From Hymenobacter sp. ISL-91 (GTDB taxonomy: Bacteria; Bacteroidota; Bacteroidia; Cytophagales; Hymenobacteraceae), in NCBI RefSeq assembly GCF_018613725.1, contig NZ_JAGGPS010000042.1:1-64000 (forward strand): a stretch of 64,000 nt of DNA. Reading direction: 5' to 3'. A program made the translations under genes and the position numbers. Of this stretch, positions 34,795 to 43,529 are shown piece after piece (position 1 is the stretch's first letter; each line of letters starts with the position of its first letter). The notes below the pieces were generated by a model. That model made no database searches. It was not told the DNA's origin and worked only from the letters and a program-made list of their open reading frames with translations.

Positions 34795-35106
34795 ATGAAT
34801 TTATACATAGAAGCCGAGTACGAAGCGGCCAGCTGGGAGCTGGAGCAATTGCTGGACCAGTGGCCCCGGAACGCGGAGCGCACGCTCACGCTGCTGGCAG
34901 CAATCGAAGAATTCTTTCGGCAGGGCGCTTGCCACTGGCCCGCGCCAGTGCCCCCGCGCCTACCCGAAGGGCCAATTGAAGCAGCGCGTCGGGCCAGGGC
35001 ATGGGCCCACCGCGAAAATCCCGCGCTGGCCCGGCAGTACCTTTTCAACGTAACCCAGGCCAAAGCGGCCTTAGCCGCCCGGGAAAACCAGGCGAAGAAT
35101 GAGTGA
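34795..35106 (+). CDS. Small helical protein of unknown function
   Basis: 103 residues without signal or membrane segment. Helical throughout, for example YEAASWELEQLLDQWPRNAE, LLAAIEEFFRQGACHWPAPV, ARQYLFNVTQAKAALAARE. No family recognised. It lies 38 bases after the VbhT-like gene on the same strand and is likely co-transcribed; it may belong to the mobile module. Confidence 0.6.
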   Translation: MNLYIEAEYEAASWELEQLLDQWPRNAERTLTLLAAIEEFFRQGACHWPAPVPPRLPEGPIEAARRARAWAHRENPALARQYLFNVTQAKAALAARENQAKNE

Positions 35107-35144
35107 GGCTCAATTGACCGCCGCTAACTGCTACCTTGCGACCC

Positions 35145-35342
35145 ATGAAGGGCGATGAATTAGAATTCCTGCAGGAGCAGCTGGAGGCGACTGAGTTGCT
35201 GCCCTGTGCCACCTGCCGGCAGGAAACGCTACATGTCCACGTGGAGGTGCTGGAGCGCTATGCGCACGCCACGGAGCTGTTGATGGAATGCACCGCCTGT
35301 GGAACTCGCCGTACCTGGATGCAACTCGAAACGCCTAATTAG
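35145..35342 (+). CDS. Small zinc-ribbon protein
   Basis: 65 residues from the ATG at 35145, which follows a CTACCTTGC box that could be a minus-7 promoter element; the frame extends three codons upstream. Two CxxC pairs (CATC near residue 20 and CTAC near 49) form a probable zinc ribbon, with HVHVEVLERYAHATELLMEC between. Function unknown. Confidence 0.6.
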   Translation: MKGDELEFLQEQLEATELLPCATCRQETLHVHVEVLERYAHATELLMECTACGTRRTWMQLETPN

Positions 35343-35564
35343 CAATCAGGCCGGCAGCAACGCCTGTCGCCCCATTCCACTCTTAACACCCGTGCTTTTT
35401 CAGATGGTACCCGGATAGTGTTAACCCCACTTCCAGCAAAGTCACTGTAAGTGTTGGGTTATTGTCCCAGTTACTATCTGGTCAATATTTCAATGAGCTG
35501 AGCCGGTCAATACAGGACAGGCATGTACTCATTGAGGGCCTGCTGGGGCTAGTGTATTTTAGCG

Positions 35565-35593
35565 TTTGCTTAAATAAGAAAACATTACCTTTG
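35565..35593 (+). promoter_or_regulatory. Bacteroidota-type promoter of the arsR-merTP operon
   Basis: TTTG at 35565-35568 and TACCTTTG at 35586-35593 are separated by 17 bases, matching the Bacteroidota minus-33/minus-7 consensus. The arsR ATG follows at 35608. TTAAAT and ATTTAA flank the box and could be an ArsR operator. Confidence 0.7.
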
Positions 35594-35607
35594 GGAAAAT
35601 TTAAGAT

Positions 35608-35982
35608 ATGTCCTCTTCCTCTTGCATCCGGGTTTTCGCTGACACGGCCCACATTGAACAGAGCAAGCACCGCTTGGCCGCTGCCGAGCCGGAGCTGCAG
35701 TCACTGGCGGCCGTGTTGGCACTGGCCGGCAACGAGGTACGCCTGAAAATGCTGTTTCTGCTGCTGGACAAGCAGCAGTTATGCGTGTGCGACCTGGCCG
35801 ACGTGCTGCAGATGAACGTGTCGGCCATCTCCCAGCACCTGCGCAAGCTCAAGGACGGCGGGTTGATACAGGCCCGCAAAGTCGGGCAAACGGTATTTTA
35901 CTCGCTATCGTCGGCGCATTTGTCTGTGCTGCAGCCGCTGCTGACTCCGGCATCCACCTCTGCTTCCCTCACACTCGCCTAA
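35608..35982 (+). CDS. ArsR/SmtB-family metal-responsive repressor
   Basis: 124 residues. The winged-helix core runs from LAGNEVRLKMLFLLLDKQ through QLCVCDLADVLQMNVSAISQ, HLRKLKDGGLIQARKVGQTV. CVC in the alpha-3 region is the classical metal-binding pair that releases DNA when metal binds. Its stop overlaps the merTP start as TAATG, so it should repress its own operon. With a MerT-MerP fusion downstream, mercury or a related soft metal is the likely inducer; other thiophilic metals cannot be excluded. Confidence 0.88.
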   Translation: MSSSSCIRVFADTAHIEQSKHRLAAAEPELQSLAAVLALAGNEVRLKMLFLLLDKQQLCVCDLADVLQMNVSAISQHLRKLKDGGLIQARKVGQTVFYSLSSAHLSVLQPLLTPASTSASLTLA

Positions 35983-36611
35983 TGAATTCCACGCCCGCTA
36001 CCCCCACCAAGTCCCTGGCCGGCACGGGCCTGCTGGCCGCCCTCGCCGCTTCGCTGTGCTGCATTACGCCTTTGCTGGCCATTGTCGGCGGGCTGGGGGG
36101 CGTGGCCAGCACGTTTGCCTGGCTGGAGCCGCTGCGTCCCTATCTGATAGCCTTGACCGTGGGCGTTCTGGGGTTTGCCTGGTACCAGCACCTGCGACCC
36201 GCGCCCGCGGCAGCCGATGACTGCGGCTGCCCCGTGCCATCCAAGCCGTCGCTGATGCAGTCGCGGGGCTTTCTGGCCACGGTCACCGTGCTGGCCGTGC
36301 TGCTGCTGGCCTTTCCCTACTACGGAGCGCGGTTCTACCCGGCAGCAGCTCCCAAGCCCGTGGTGGCCACCAGCACGGCCCCGGTGCTGCAAACCAGCTC
36401 CTACCGCATCGGCGGCATGACCTGCGAGGCCTGTGCCCGTCACGTCGAGCACGACGTGCAGCAGCTGCCGGGCGTGCAAAGCGTACAGGTGTCCTATGAA
36501 AAGGGCACGGCCCAGGTCCGCTTCAATGCCGCCATCACGCCCGTGGCCCAGGTAGAAGCCGCCATCAACGGCACCGGCTACTCGGTGCTGAACCCTTCCG
36601 CTACCCGTTAA
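35982..36611 (+). CDS. MerT-MerP-type mercuric transport fusion
   Basis: 209 residues from the ATG overlapping the arsR stop. The MerT-like part has hydrophobic segments (GLLAALAASLCCITPLLAIV, PYLIALTVGVLGFAWYQ, FLATVTVLAVLLLAFPYYG), with the CC pair in the first and a DDCGC loop between the second and third. The C-terminal 70 residues are a MerP/HMA domain with IGGMTCEACARHVE. Such fusions import Hg(II) for cytoplasmic handling. No mercuric reductase is seen in the window, so the full detoxification route is missing or lies elsewhere. Confidence 0.85.
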   Translation: MNSTPATPTKSLAGTGLLAALAASLCCITPLLAIVGGLGGVASTFAWLEPLRPYLIALTVGVLGFAWYQHLRPAPAAADDCGCPVPSKPSLMQSRGFLATVTVLAVLLLAFPYYGARFYPAAAPKPVVATSTAPVLQTSSYRIGGMTCEACARHVEHDVQQLPGVQSVQVSYEKGTAQVRFNAAITPVAQVEAAINGTGYSVLNPSATR

Positions 36612-36621
36612 TTTCTCAGTT

Positions 36622-36870
36622 ATGATTTCCCTCACGCCAGCTACCCCCACGCCGCCAGTAACGCTGACCTCGGTCCTTACCTGCCCGGTCTGCCAGCACG
36701 CGCAGGCCGAGCAGATGCCGACCGATGCCTGCCAGTGGTTTTACGAGTGCACCAGCTGCCACACCGTGCTCAAGCCCCTGGCCGGCGACTGCTGCGTGTA
36801 CTGCTCGTACGGCACCGTGCCCTGCCCGCCCATCCAGGAGCAGGGTAAAGGTGCCTGTGGCTGCTGCTAG
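36622..36870 (+). CDS. GDCCVxC-domain protein
   Basis: 82 residues, cysteine-rich. CPVCQHAQAEQMPTDACQWF, then YECTSCHTVLKP and the signature GDCCVYCSYGTVPCPPIQ, ending GKGACGCC. This family is repeatedly found with mer genes and is annotated as a GDCCVxC (seleno)protein; here the positions are cysteines. A thiol-based metal-binding role is likely. Located 10 bases after merTP, same operon. Confidence 0.82.
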   Translation: MISLTPATPTPPVTLTSVLTCPVCQHAQAEQMPTDACQWFYECTSCHTVLKPLAGDCCVYCSYGTVPCPPIQEQGKGACGCC

Positions 36871-36909
36871 TTATTCTCTTGTTGCTTTTCACTTTTTGCT
36901 CCCCACCTC

Positions 36910-37122
36910 ATGAAAAACCTCCTGCTTGCCCTGACCCTGCTGGCCACCATCGGCAGTGCTACCGCCAACGACGACAAACCCGGCAAAAAGAACAAAAAGG
37001 CGACCAAGGAAGCCGCCATGCAATGCTCCAAGGAAGAGAAGCCCGGCGCCAGCTGCTGCGCCAAGAAGCCAGCCACGGCTGCTGCGGTAACGCCGGCTAC
37101 AACGGAGGCTGTCAAGAAATAA
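36910..37122 (+). CDS. Small exported Lys-rich protein with cysteines
   Basis: 70 residues. A signal peptide (NLLLALTLLATIGSATA) is followed by a short Lys-rich mature part with three cysteines (MQCSKEEKPGASCCAKKPAT). Probably a periplasmic metal-binding peptide. Last gene of the arsR-merTP operon, directly before a strong terminator. Confidence 0.65.
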   Translation: MKNLLLALTLLATIGSATANDDKPGKKNKKATKEAAMQCSKEEKPGASCCAKKPATAAAVTPATTEAVKK

Positions 37123-37160
37123 GCACTTTACCAAGTAACTAGCCAGCTGCTCGTCATGTT

Positions 37161-37196
37161 AAAAAGCGCCGGACTCTCGTAGTCCGGCGCTTTTTT
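37161..37196 (+). terminator. Intrinsic terminator of the mer-type operon
   Basis: AAAAAGCGCCGGACT pairs with AGTCCGGCGCTTTTTT around a 5-base loop. The T-run follows on both strands, so it can also stop leftward transcription of the DUF5990 gene. Confidence 0.88.
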
Positions 37197-37203
37197 CGTT
37201 GTA

Positions 37204-37686
37204 TCAGGTTGCCACCAAGTCGGGATTGGTCTGGGCTGTGGGTACCGGCCAGGCCGGCGCCAGCGTCCACCCCGTATCCAGCAGCTTCACGCTGGCGCAC
37301 GCTGGCCCGCCATCCCCAGCCCGGCCCAGGATGCGCGCCTGCAGCGTCAAGTCCGGCCGGGCCAGGGCCTGTTCTACCAGTTCCCGGGTCAGCGCCGGCA
37401 GGGGCACCTTGGCCCGGCGGGCCCAGCCGGAATCAGCTTGACCGGCATACGTGCCGGCGTTCACGTAGAGAAAGCGCCCCTGCACCGGGCCGTGGACGGC
37501 GGGCCCACCTAAGCGGGGCGCCGCTTCATCTTTGGGAAAGGCTACCGTTGCCTGAAGCTCAAAAAGCAACAGGCCCACGGAAGCAGCGACCGGTGGAACC
37601 AGCTCATGGGTGCCGCGTTGCAGCCTCAGCGCAACACCGGTCGGGGCATCGAGGACCTGCAGTTGCAGGCGCAGCAGCTGTTTCAT
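37204..37686 (-). CDS. DUF5990 family protein
   Basis: 160 residues from the ATG at 37686. Contains LQLQVLDAPTGVALRLQRG, GPVQGRFLYVNAGTYAGQ and SGWARRAKVPLPALT, the DUF5990 pattern. Cytoplasmic, beta-rich, function unknown. It is 60 bases downstream of the DUF3703 gene and ends at the shared bidirectional terminator, so it may close the P-ATPase operon. Confidence 0.7.
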   Translation of the reverse strand: MKQLLRLQLQVLDAPTGVALRLQRGTHELVPPVAASVGLLLFELQATVAFPKDEAAPRLGGPAVHGPVQGRFLYVNAGTYAGQADSGWARRAKVPLPALTRELVEQALARPDLTLQARILGRAGDGGPACASVKLLDTGWTLAPAWPVPTAQTNPDLVAT

Positions 37687-37746
37687 AACGGAAAAATACG
37701 GGTCTGGCGCAACATCCACCGCCAGCCAGCGGTGCGCATTCAGTGG

Positions 37747-38121
37747 TTAGCCACCCTTGGCATCTGCCTCGGCAAGCAAGGCTTGCAGGTCCGCTGGAAT
37801 GGGCATCGCCTGCTCAGGGGAGACGTTGGCCCCGCCAGTGTTGCCGGTGGGCACGCGGCCGAATAAGGACATGAAAAACCCAAACACGATGCGCGGCATC
37901 TGCCCCAGCACCTCGCGACCGTTTTGCATGCGCCAGCCGTGGCGCAGCATGAGCACGTGGGTGTGGGTATGGGGCAGGGCCCAGCGCTGGCCCAGGATGT
38001 GGGCCCGCTCCAAATGATGAAACGCACCGGCCTCATCCTGCCGGGCATAGGCCGCCCGGGCGGCGCCTAGCTCCTGGTAATAGTGGGACTGCAGGAAAGA
38101 CGGAAGAAAGAGGGTCTTCAT
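37747..38121 (-). CDS. DUF3703 family protein
   Basis: 124 residues. AARAAYARQDEAGAFHHLER, AHILGQRWALPHTHTHVLML is the conserved DUF3703 core with several histidines; the C-terminal half is less conserved. This family recurs beside Zn/Cd/Co transporters in Bacteroidota and others. It starts 3 bases after the P-ATPase stop, so it is in the same operon; a small soluble accessory role in metal handling is inferred. Confidence 0.75.
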   Translation of the reverse strand: MKTLFLPSFLQSHYYQELGAARAAYARQDEAGAFHHLERAHILGQRWALPHTHTHVLMLRHGWRMQNGREVLGQMPRIVFGFFMSLFGRVPTGNTGGANVSPEQAMPIPADLQALLAEADAKGG

Positions 38122-38124
38122 AGC

Positions 38125-40227
38125 TTAAAATTTCATGCGTTGGATGCGCACGGCGTTGAGAATGGCCAGCAAGGCCACACCCACGTCGGCAAACACGGCC
38201 TCCCACATGGTGGCCACGCCGCCCGCCCCCAGGGCCAGCACCACTGCTTTCACCCCGAAGGCCAGCCAGATGTTCTGCCACACCACCGAATGGGTGGCAC
38301 GGGCAATGCGTCGCGCCGTGGCAATCTTGCTGGGGTGGTCGGTTTGAATCACCACGTCGGCCGTTTCAATTGTCGCGTCCGAGCCCAGCCCGCCCATGGC
38401 AATGCCCACGTCGGCCAGCGCTACCACGGGGGCGTCGTTCACCCCATCGCCCACGAAGGCCAGCTTGTGCCCCGCGTCCAGGTACTGCTGTACGTAGCGG
38501 GCCTTGTCCTCCGGCAGCAGCCCGCCGTGCGCTTCATCAATGCCCAACTCCTTCGCCACGCGCTGGGTGATGCTGTCCTTGTCGCCGGAGAGCATTACAA
38601 TCTTGGTGATGCCATCGGCCCGCAGTTCGCGCACGGTCTGCTTGGCGTCGGCCTTGGGCGCGTCGGCTACGGTCAGGTAGCCGGCGTAATTCCCGTCCAC
38701 GGCCGCTACCACGATGCTGTCCACCACCTGGTCCACCTCGGCCGGATAAGCCACCCCGTACTTGACGAGCAGCTTGGTGTTGCCGGCGAGTACCTCGCGG
38801 CCCTCGACCCGGCCCCGCAGGCCGTGTCCGGCAATTTCTTCCACGCTGTCCACCGCTACGCCGGCGCTGGCCGCGCCCGCGTGCTGCACTACGGCCTTGG
38901 CAATGGGGTGCGTGGACTTGGTTTCCAAGGCACCCAAGAGGCGCAGTAGGGCCGCCGGCTCGGTGCCGGGCACCACCACGACCTGCTGCACCGCAAACAC
39001 GCCCTGGGTGAGCGTGCCGGTCTTGTCCATGACCACCGTGTCGATTTCGCGCAGCACGTCCAGGAAGTTGGAGCCCTTGAGCAGGATGCCTGCCCGGGAA
39101 GCCGCCCCGATGCCGCCGAAGTAACCCAGCGGAATGCTCACCACCAGCGCGCAGGGGCAGGAAATGACCAGGAACACCAGCGCCCGGTACAGCCAGGTGC
39201 GAAACACGTAGTCGTCGACCACGAAGTAGGGCACTACGATGAGCAGGGTGGCCAGCAGCACCACGATGGGCGTGTAGGTCTTGGCAAACTTGGTGATGAA
39301 CAGCTGCGTTTTGGCCTTGCGGCCCACCGCGTCCTGCACCATGGCCAGGATTTTGGCCAGCTTGGTATCCTGGTAGGTGGCCGTGACCAGTACCCGCACC
39401 AGTGACTCCTGATTTATCATGCCGGCCAGTACCACCTCGCCGGTCTGTTTGGTTTGCGGGGCCGACTCGCCCGTGAGCGCGGCCGTGTTGAAAGAGGCCG
39501 GGCCTTGGGTCAAGGTGCCGTCCAGGGCCACTTTCTCGCCCGGCTTTACCTCAATCGTGTCACCGAGCTGCACCTGCTTGGGGTCAAGTACCATGGATTG
39601 CCCGGCGCGCACCACCGTGACTTCGGTGGCTTGAATCTCCAGCAAGGCCCGAATGCTGCGCTTGGCCCGGTTCACGGCCGCGTCTTGAAACAGCTCGCCC
39701 ACGGTGTAAAACAGCATCACGGCCACGCCCTCCGGGTACTCGCCGATGGCAAACGCCCCGAGGGTGGCCAGGCTCATGAGCAGAAACTCATTAAACACGT
39801 TGCCCGAGGGGATGCTTTGCACCGCCGAACGAATGACTTTCCAGCCCACGAGCAGAAAGGCCACGCCGTACCAGGCCAGGCGCACGGGACCGGTGAAGAA
39901 GGCGACGCGGTAGTAATCAAGCGCCAGGCCGGCCAGCAGCAGGACCAAACTCACGACGGGCCAGCGATAGGGGCTCGACCCGGCCGATTCGTCGCCGTGG
40001 GTGTGGTCGGCAGTCGCGATGACGGGCTGGCCCACCAGGTTCACGACCGATTTGCCGGCCGGCCGGTGGGGCGCTCCGTGGTCGTGGCCGGGCACGTCGT
40101 GGCCCTCGGGCTCGGCAGCGGCTTCGGGCGTAAGTTGCTCGCGGGTCAGGGCGCCCACGTTTTCGAGCTTCACCTGCTTGGCGGTGTTGAGCTCTTCGTC
40201 GGTATTGGGGGAAGTTGGGTCGGGCAT
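38125..40227 (-). CDS. Heavy-metal P1B-type ATPase, Zn/Cd/Pb type
   Basis: 700 residues. The N-terminal 95 residues are acidic and His-rich (EGHDVPGHDHGAPHRPAG) instead of carrying a CxxC HMA domain. Membrane core with CPCALV near residue 356, phosphorylation site DKTGTLTQG near 400, and the hinge GDGVNDAPVVALADVGIAMG. It should export divalent Zn/Cd/Pb into the periplasm using ATP. A Fur-family regulator and its probable operator lie directly upstream, so expression is likely metal-controlled. DUF3703 and DUF5990 genes follow. Confidence 0.88.
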   Translation of the reverse strand: MPDPTSPNTDEELNTAKQVKLENVGALTREQLTPEAAAEPEGHDVPGHDHGAPHRPAGKSVVNLVGQPVIATADHTHGDESAGSSPYRWPVVSLVLLLAGLALDYYRVAFFTGPVRLAWYGVAFLLVGWKVIRSAVQSIPSGNVFNEFLLMSLATLGAFAIGEYPEGVAVMLFYTVGELFQDAAVNRAKRSIRALLEIQATEVTVVRAGQSMVLDPKQVQLGDTIEVKPGEKVALDGTLTQGPASFNTAALTGESAPQTKQTGEVVLAGMINQESLVRVLVTATYQDTKLAKILAMVQDAVGRKAKTQLFITKFAKTYTPIVVLLATLLIVVPYFVVDDYVFRTWLYRALVFLVISCPCALVVSIPLGYFGGIGAASRAGILLKGSNFLDVLREIDTVVMDKTGTLTQGVFAVQQVVVVPGTEPAALLRLLGALETKSTHPIAKAVVQHAGAASAGVAVDSVEEIAGHGLRGRVEGREVLAGNTKLLVKYGVAYPAEVDQVVDSIVVAAVDGNYAGYLTVADAPKADAKQTVRELRADGITKIVMLSGDKDSITQRVAKELGIDEAHGGLLPEDKARYVQQYLDAGHKLAFVGDGVNDAPVVALADVGIAMGGLGSDATIETADVVIQTDHPSKIATARRIARATHSVVWQNIWLAFGVKAVVLALGAGGVATMWEAVFADVGVALLAILNAVRIQRMKF

Positions 40228-40297
40228 GGGAAGTAAAACAGGAGGGGAGGCCGACAGGCGGCGCTACCGATTGGGAGAGCAAACCACGGGTCTGCGG

Positions 40298-40318
40298 CAA
40301 TGCAATGCTATTGCATTG
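40298..40318. promoter_or_regulatory. Probable Fur-family operator
   Basis: CAATGCAAT and ATTGCATTG are a perfect 9-base inverted repeat around GCT, in the size and AT-rich style of Fur/Zur boxes. It lies between the end of the Fur-family gene and the start of the P-ATPase gene, so it probably controls the ATPase. Confidence 0.65.
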
Positions 40319-40320
40319 TT

Positions 40321-40743
40321 TTAGGCCGCCCCGGCGCACCGTGGGCACAGGCCCTTCATCACCAGGCTGGTTTCCTGCACCTGATACGCGCCGGGCAAGG
40401 GAATGACGGGCACGGGCACTGCAGGCAAGCAACTGGTTTCACGACACTGCGTGCAGAAAAAGTGCACGTGCAGGTCGTGGTGCTGCGTGGGGGTGCAGGT
40501 CGGCTCGCACAAGGCGTACTTCACCGCGCCGCTGCCGTCCTCCACGCGGTGCACCAGGCCTTTATCGGTAAATGTTTTCAGGGTGCGGTGCACGGTGATG
40601 CGGTCGGCGTGCTTGAGCAGCGCTTCCACATCGGCCAGGCTCAGCGCCGCCGGGTGTTTAATGAGCACGTCGAGCACCAGCAGGCGCATGGCCGTGGGGG
40701 CAATTTGCTTGGCAATGAGCGTGTCTTCGAGGGGATGGGCCAT
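40321..40743 (-). CDS. Fur-family metalloregulator (Zur/Fur-like)
   Basis: 140 residues. The N-terminal winged helix includes APTAMRLLVLDVLIKHPAAL, SLADVEALLKHADRITVHRT. The metal-binding half has HHDLHVHFFCTQCRETSC and a closing CPRC, the usual two CxxC pairs of structural zinc. Zn(II) or Fe(II) would act as corepressor. Encoded between a TonB receptor gene upstream and a Zn/Cd P-ATPase downstream, all leftward. A 21 bp palindrome just past its end is a likely binding site. Confidence 0.87.
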   Translation of the reverse strand: MAHPLEDTLIAKQIAPTAMRLLVLDVLIKHPAALSLADVEALLKHADRITVHRTLKTFTDKGLVHRVEDGSGAVKYALCEPTCTPTQHHDLHVHFFCTQCRETSCLPAVPVPVIPLPGAYQVQETSLVMKGLCPRCAGAA

Positions 40744-40801
40744 GGTCGTAAGGAGCTGAATGGGTTGCGGCTACGCAGTAACTAGGACTTCAGCACCCGG
40801 C

Positions 40802-42994
40802 CTACAGGAACAATTTGATGCCGCCGTTGACCACCGCGCCCTCCAGCGGGGCCCACACCTCGCGGAACGACGGGCGCTCTGTCGGGGGCAGTACCACCGC
40901 CTGGTACCGGTCCTGCCGGATGTTGAGCAGGTTTTCAAAATTGACAAACAGGCTGAAGTGCTTCCAGCGCCGCTCGCCCATCAGACCCATGAGCCAGTAG
41001 GAGCGCGACTGCTCCCCAGTCGAGAGCGGCTTGCGCCCGATGTAGTAGGCCTCCACGCCCACCCGGCACTTGCCTTCCTGCTCGTACACGCCCACCAGGT
41101 TCACCCGGTGCTTGGCCGTGAGCGGGATTGGGCTGTTGAACGTCTCGCCCGTGTAACGGCGGCGCGTGTCCACTAAGCTGTAGCCAGCGTAGAGCTTGAA
41201 ATCCTCGTAGCCCACCCGCACGTTGGTTTCCAGGCCCCGGCTGGCAATCGGCCCGTCGGCGTTGGCAAACCGGTACACGGCACCGAACGGGCCGGGCGTG
41301 ATGATGGCCGGAATGTCCAGCACCAGCGCGTGCCGGAGCTGCGTGTAGAAAAACAGTTGGTTCACCGACACGTCCAGCACGTCAAACAGGGTCGTGCGGT
41401 AGTTCACGTCGAAGTTGGCGCCCACCGAGGTTTCGGCCCGGGCGTTGTCCTGGTCGATGGCCAGCACGTTGCGGAAGCCCAGGCTCTCGGCTTCCTCAGT
41501 GAAAATGGTCGGGGCCTTGTAGCCCAGGCCGCCGCTCAGCCGGGAGGTCAGTTTTTCCGACAAGCGCAGCAACGCCGACACCCGGGGCAGCACAAAGAGC
41601 CCGTAGCGGTTGTGGTAGTCCGTTCGCAGCCCAGTTTCCACCGTCAGCCAGTCAGCGGCCTTGTAGTTGTTCTGCAAAAAGGCCCCGGCGGTGACGTGCT
41701 CGTAGTTGCGGCCCAGCGCCGCGCCGTTTTCCGTGAACCGCTCCGTCCAGAGGTTGCCGCCGGCTATCCATTCGGCTCGCTCGCTGGTGTGGGTGTAGCT
41801 AACCTCGGTGAAGCTGGCCAGCTGCCGCCCGGCAAAGCGGTAGTCAGGCTGCGTGAGCACGCGGTTGAAGGTGCTGACGCTGTTTTTAAGGGTCAGTATC
41901 GAGCGGGCAAAGCGTTTATCGAACTGCAGCTGCGAGGCCAGCCGGTCCGAGCGGTTGCGCTCGAAGTAGCGGTGGTTATCGTCAGCCTTGCCGTCGAGCA
42001 CCCGCATGTCGCCGCCAATGCGGGTTTCCCAGTTGCCCATGCCGCCCACCGAGAGCGTGGCCGTGGGCGTGAGGTAGAAGTAAAGCTTGGGGTTGACAGT
42101 GTACCGCTCATAGCGGGGCAGGGCCGAAAAGCGGGTGTCGCCGGGGTCGTATTCCTGCTGCGTGTTGCGGGCGGCAAACAGGGTGACGCCTACTTTCTCA
42201 CTTTTCTGCCCCCAAAACCCGCTCAAATCCAGGCCCCGCGCCGAGGTGCCGTTGGCCATAAAGCTCAGCTCCGGCTCTTCGCCGGGCCGCTTGGTGATGA
42301 GGTTGACCAGACCCGCGATGGCCCCACCGCCGTAGAGCGTGGAGGCCGAGCCCTTGATGACTTCCACCTGCCGCAGGTTCAGCGGCGGAATCTGCAGGAT
42401 GCTCAGGCCAGCCGCGAAGCCCGAGTACAGCGGAAAGCCGTCCTGCAGCAGTTGGGTGTAGCGCCCGTCCAGCCCCTGAATGCGAATGTTGGCGTTGGCC
42501 GACACCGGCGAGGTCTGCTGCACCTGGATGCCGGTGCTCTCATTGAGCTGCATCCGAATGTCGCCTGGCCGCATGTTGGCCTTCTCCTCCAGCTCCTCGC
42601 CGGTAATGGCTTCAATGCGGGTCGGAATGTCGTCGATGCTGCGGTTGCTGCGGGTCGAGGACACGACCACTTCTTCCAGCAATTCCCCCTCGACCGCGGC
42701 CAAGCGAATGGTGAGCGTGTCGCCCGGGGCGGGCAGCGTTAGACTGTCGGTTTGGCTTTGGTAGCCGATGTACGATGACGTGAGGGCGTAGCGGCCCGGG
42801 GCGGGAACGTCCAGCACCAACCGGCCGGCCGTGTCGGCGGCCGCGCCGGTGTTGCCCGGCAGCAGCCGAACCGTGGCCCCGATGAGCGGTTTGCCCGTGG
42901 CCGCGTCGCGCACGCTGACCTGCAGGCGCTGCTGGCCCCAGGCCGTGGGCACGGCAAAAAGTGTCACTCCCAGTGACAACAATAGAAATTTCAT
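40802..42994 (-). CDS. TonB-dependent outer-membrane receptor
   Basis: 730 residues. Signal peptide (FLLLSLGVTLFAVPTAWG), then a carboxypeptidase-like regulatory domain (about 22-105: LQVSVRDAATGKPLIGATVR), plug domain (about 120-240 with IRIQGLDGRYTQLLQDGFPL and VEVIKGSASTLYGGGAIAGL) and a beta-barrel to the C-terminal Phe-Leu. It takes up a metal chelate or other ligand at the outer membrane. Beside a Fur-family regulator and a Zn-type ATPase, a zinc- or metal-related ligand is the best guess. Likely co-transcribed with the Fur-family gene. Confidence 0.88.
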   Translation of the reverse strand: MKFLLLSLGVTLFAVPTAWGQQRLQVSVRDAATGKPLIGATVRLLPGNTGAAADTAGRLVLDVPAPGRYALTSSYIGYQSQTDSLTLPAPGDTLTIRLAAVEGELLEEVVVSSTRSNRSIDDIPTRIEAITGEELEEKANMRPGDIRMQLNESTGIQVQQTSPVSANANIRIQGLDGRYTQLLQDGFPLYSGFAAGLSILQIPPLNLRQVEVIKGSASTLYGGGAIAGLVNLITKRPGEEPELSFMANGTSARGLDLSGFWGQKSEKVGVTLFAARNTQQEYDPGDTRFSALPRYERYTVNPKLYFYLTPTATLSVGGMGNWETRIGGDMRVLDGKADDNHRYFERNRSDRLASQLQFDKRFARSILTLKNSVSTFNRVLTQPDYRFAGRQLASFTEVSYTHTSERAEWIAGGNLWTERFTENGAALGRNYEHVTAGAFLQNNYKAADWLTVETGLRTDYHNRYGLFVLPRVSALLRLSEKLTSRLSGGLGYKAPTIFTEEAESLGFRNVLAIDQDNARAETSVGANFDVNYRTTLFDVLDVSVNQLFFYTQLRHALVLDIPAIITPGPFGAVYRFANADGPIASRGLETNVRVGYEDFKLYAGYSLVDTRRRYTGETFNSPIPLTAKHRVNLVGVYEQEGKCRVGVEAYYIGRKPLSTGEQSRSYWLMGLMGERRWKHFSLFVNFENLLNIRQDRYQAVVLPPTERPSFREVWAPLEGAVVNGGIKLFL

Positions 42995-43066
42995 GAAGTA
43001 GGAAAGATTGGCGTAGTCAATAGCAGCCCAGGCGCTTATAGCGGCCGGACAGCAACCAGAAAGGGA

Positions 43067-43384
43067 CTAGGCCAACCGGGGCGGCTGCCAGATGCGCGCC
43101 GCTACTTCGAGCGTGTGCGGCGTGCGGTACTGCGGCACACCAACTGCGGTAAGGGTTGGCACTGATGGCGCAGGGCACCAAACCGGCACGGGGGCCGGCA
43201 GCGTGAAGCCCGGGCACGCCGCGCAGATGCTCAATGGCGAACAGTTTTTGCAGTCATCCTGCTCAGCCGGTGTGCCGTTGTGCTGCGCTGCAGCGGTGGC
43301 AGGTTCGTCCTGGCACAAGGCTTCGCAGGGTACCCCGGAGAGCACCAGCACATACATCGCCAATAGCAGGACCCAGAACCGCAT
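43067..43384 (-). CDS. Small exported cysteine-rich protein, DUF6660-like
   Basis: 105 residues from the ATG at 43384, directly before a signal peptide (FWVLLLAMYVLVLSGVPCEA). The mature N-terminus has EQDDCKNCSPLSICAACPGF. Small Cys-rich exported proteins of this kind (DUF6660) occur immediately upstream of TonB receptors in metal loci of Bacteroidota. Probably periplasmic metal binding; first gene of the leftward receptor-regulator operon. Confidence 0.65.
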   Translation of the reverse strand: MRFWVLLLAMYVLVLSGVPCEALCQDEPATAAAQHNGTPAEQDDCKNCSPLSICAACPGFTLPAPVPVWCPAPSVPTLTAVGVPQYRTPHTLEVAARIWQPPRLA

Positions 43385-43529
43385 GGGGCAAAAGTACGAA
43401 CATCGCCCTTCCCGTAGGTAATTCGGAGGTGCTGTACTAGCAGGCCTTGTACCAGGACGGTGCGGGACCTTTTCCTGTGAGGTCGCCCCGCTGGGGCCTG
43501 GCACAGCTGCATAACGTCATAAGCCTGGT

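Noticed and set aside
41330..42742. 470-codon plus-strand frame opposite the TonB receptor
   Set aside because: The receptor frame on the minus strand is clearly conserved; the plus-strand frame is a compositional shadow.
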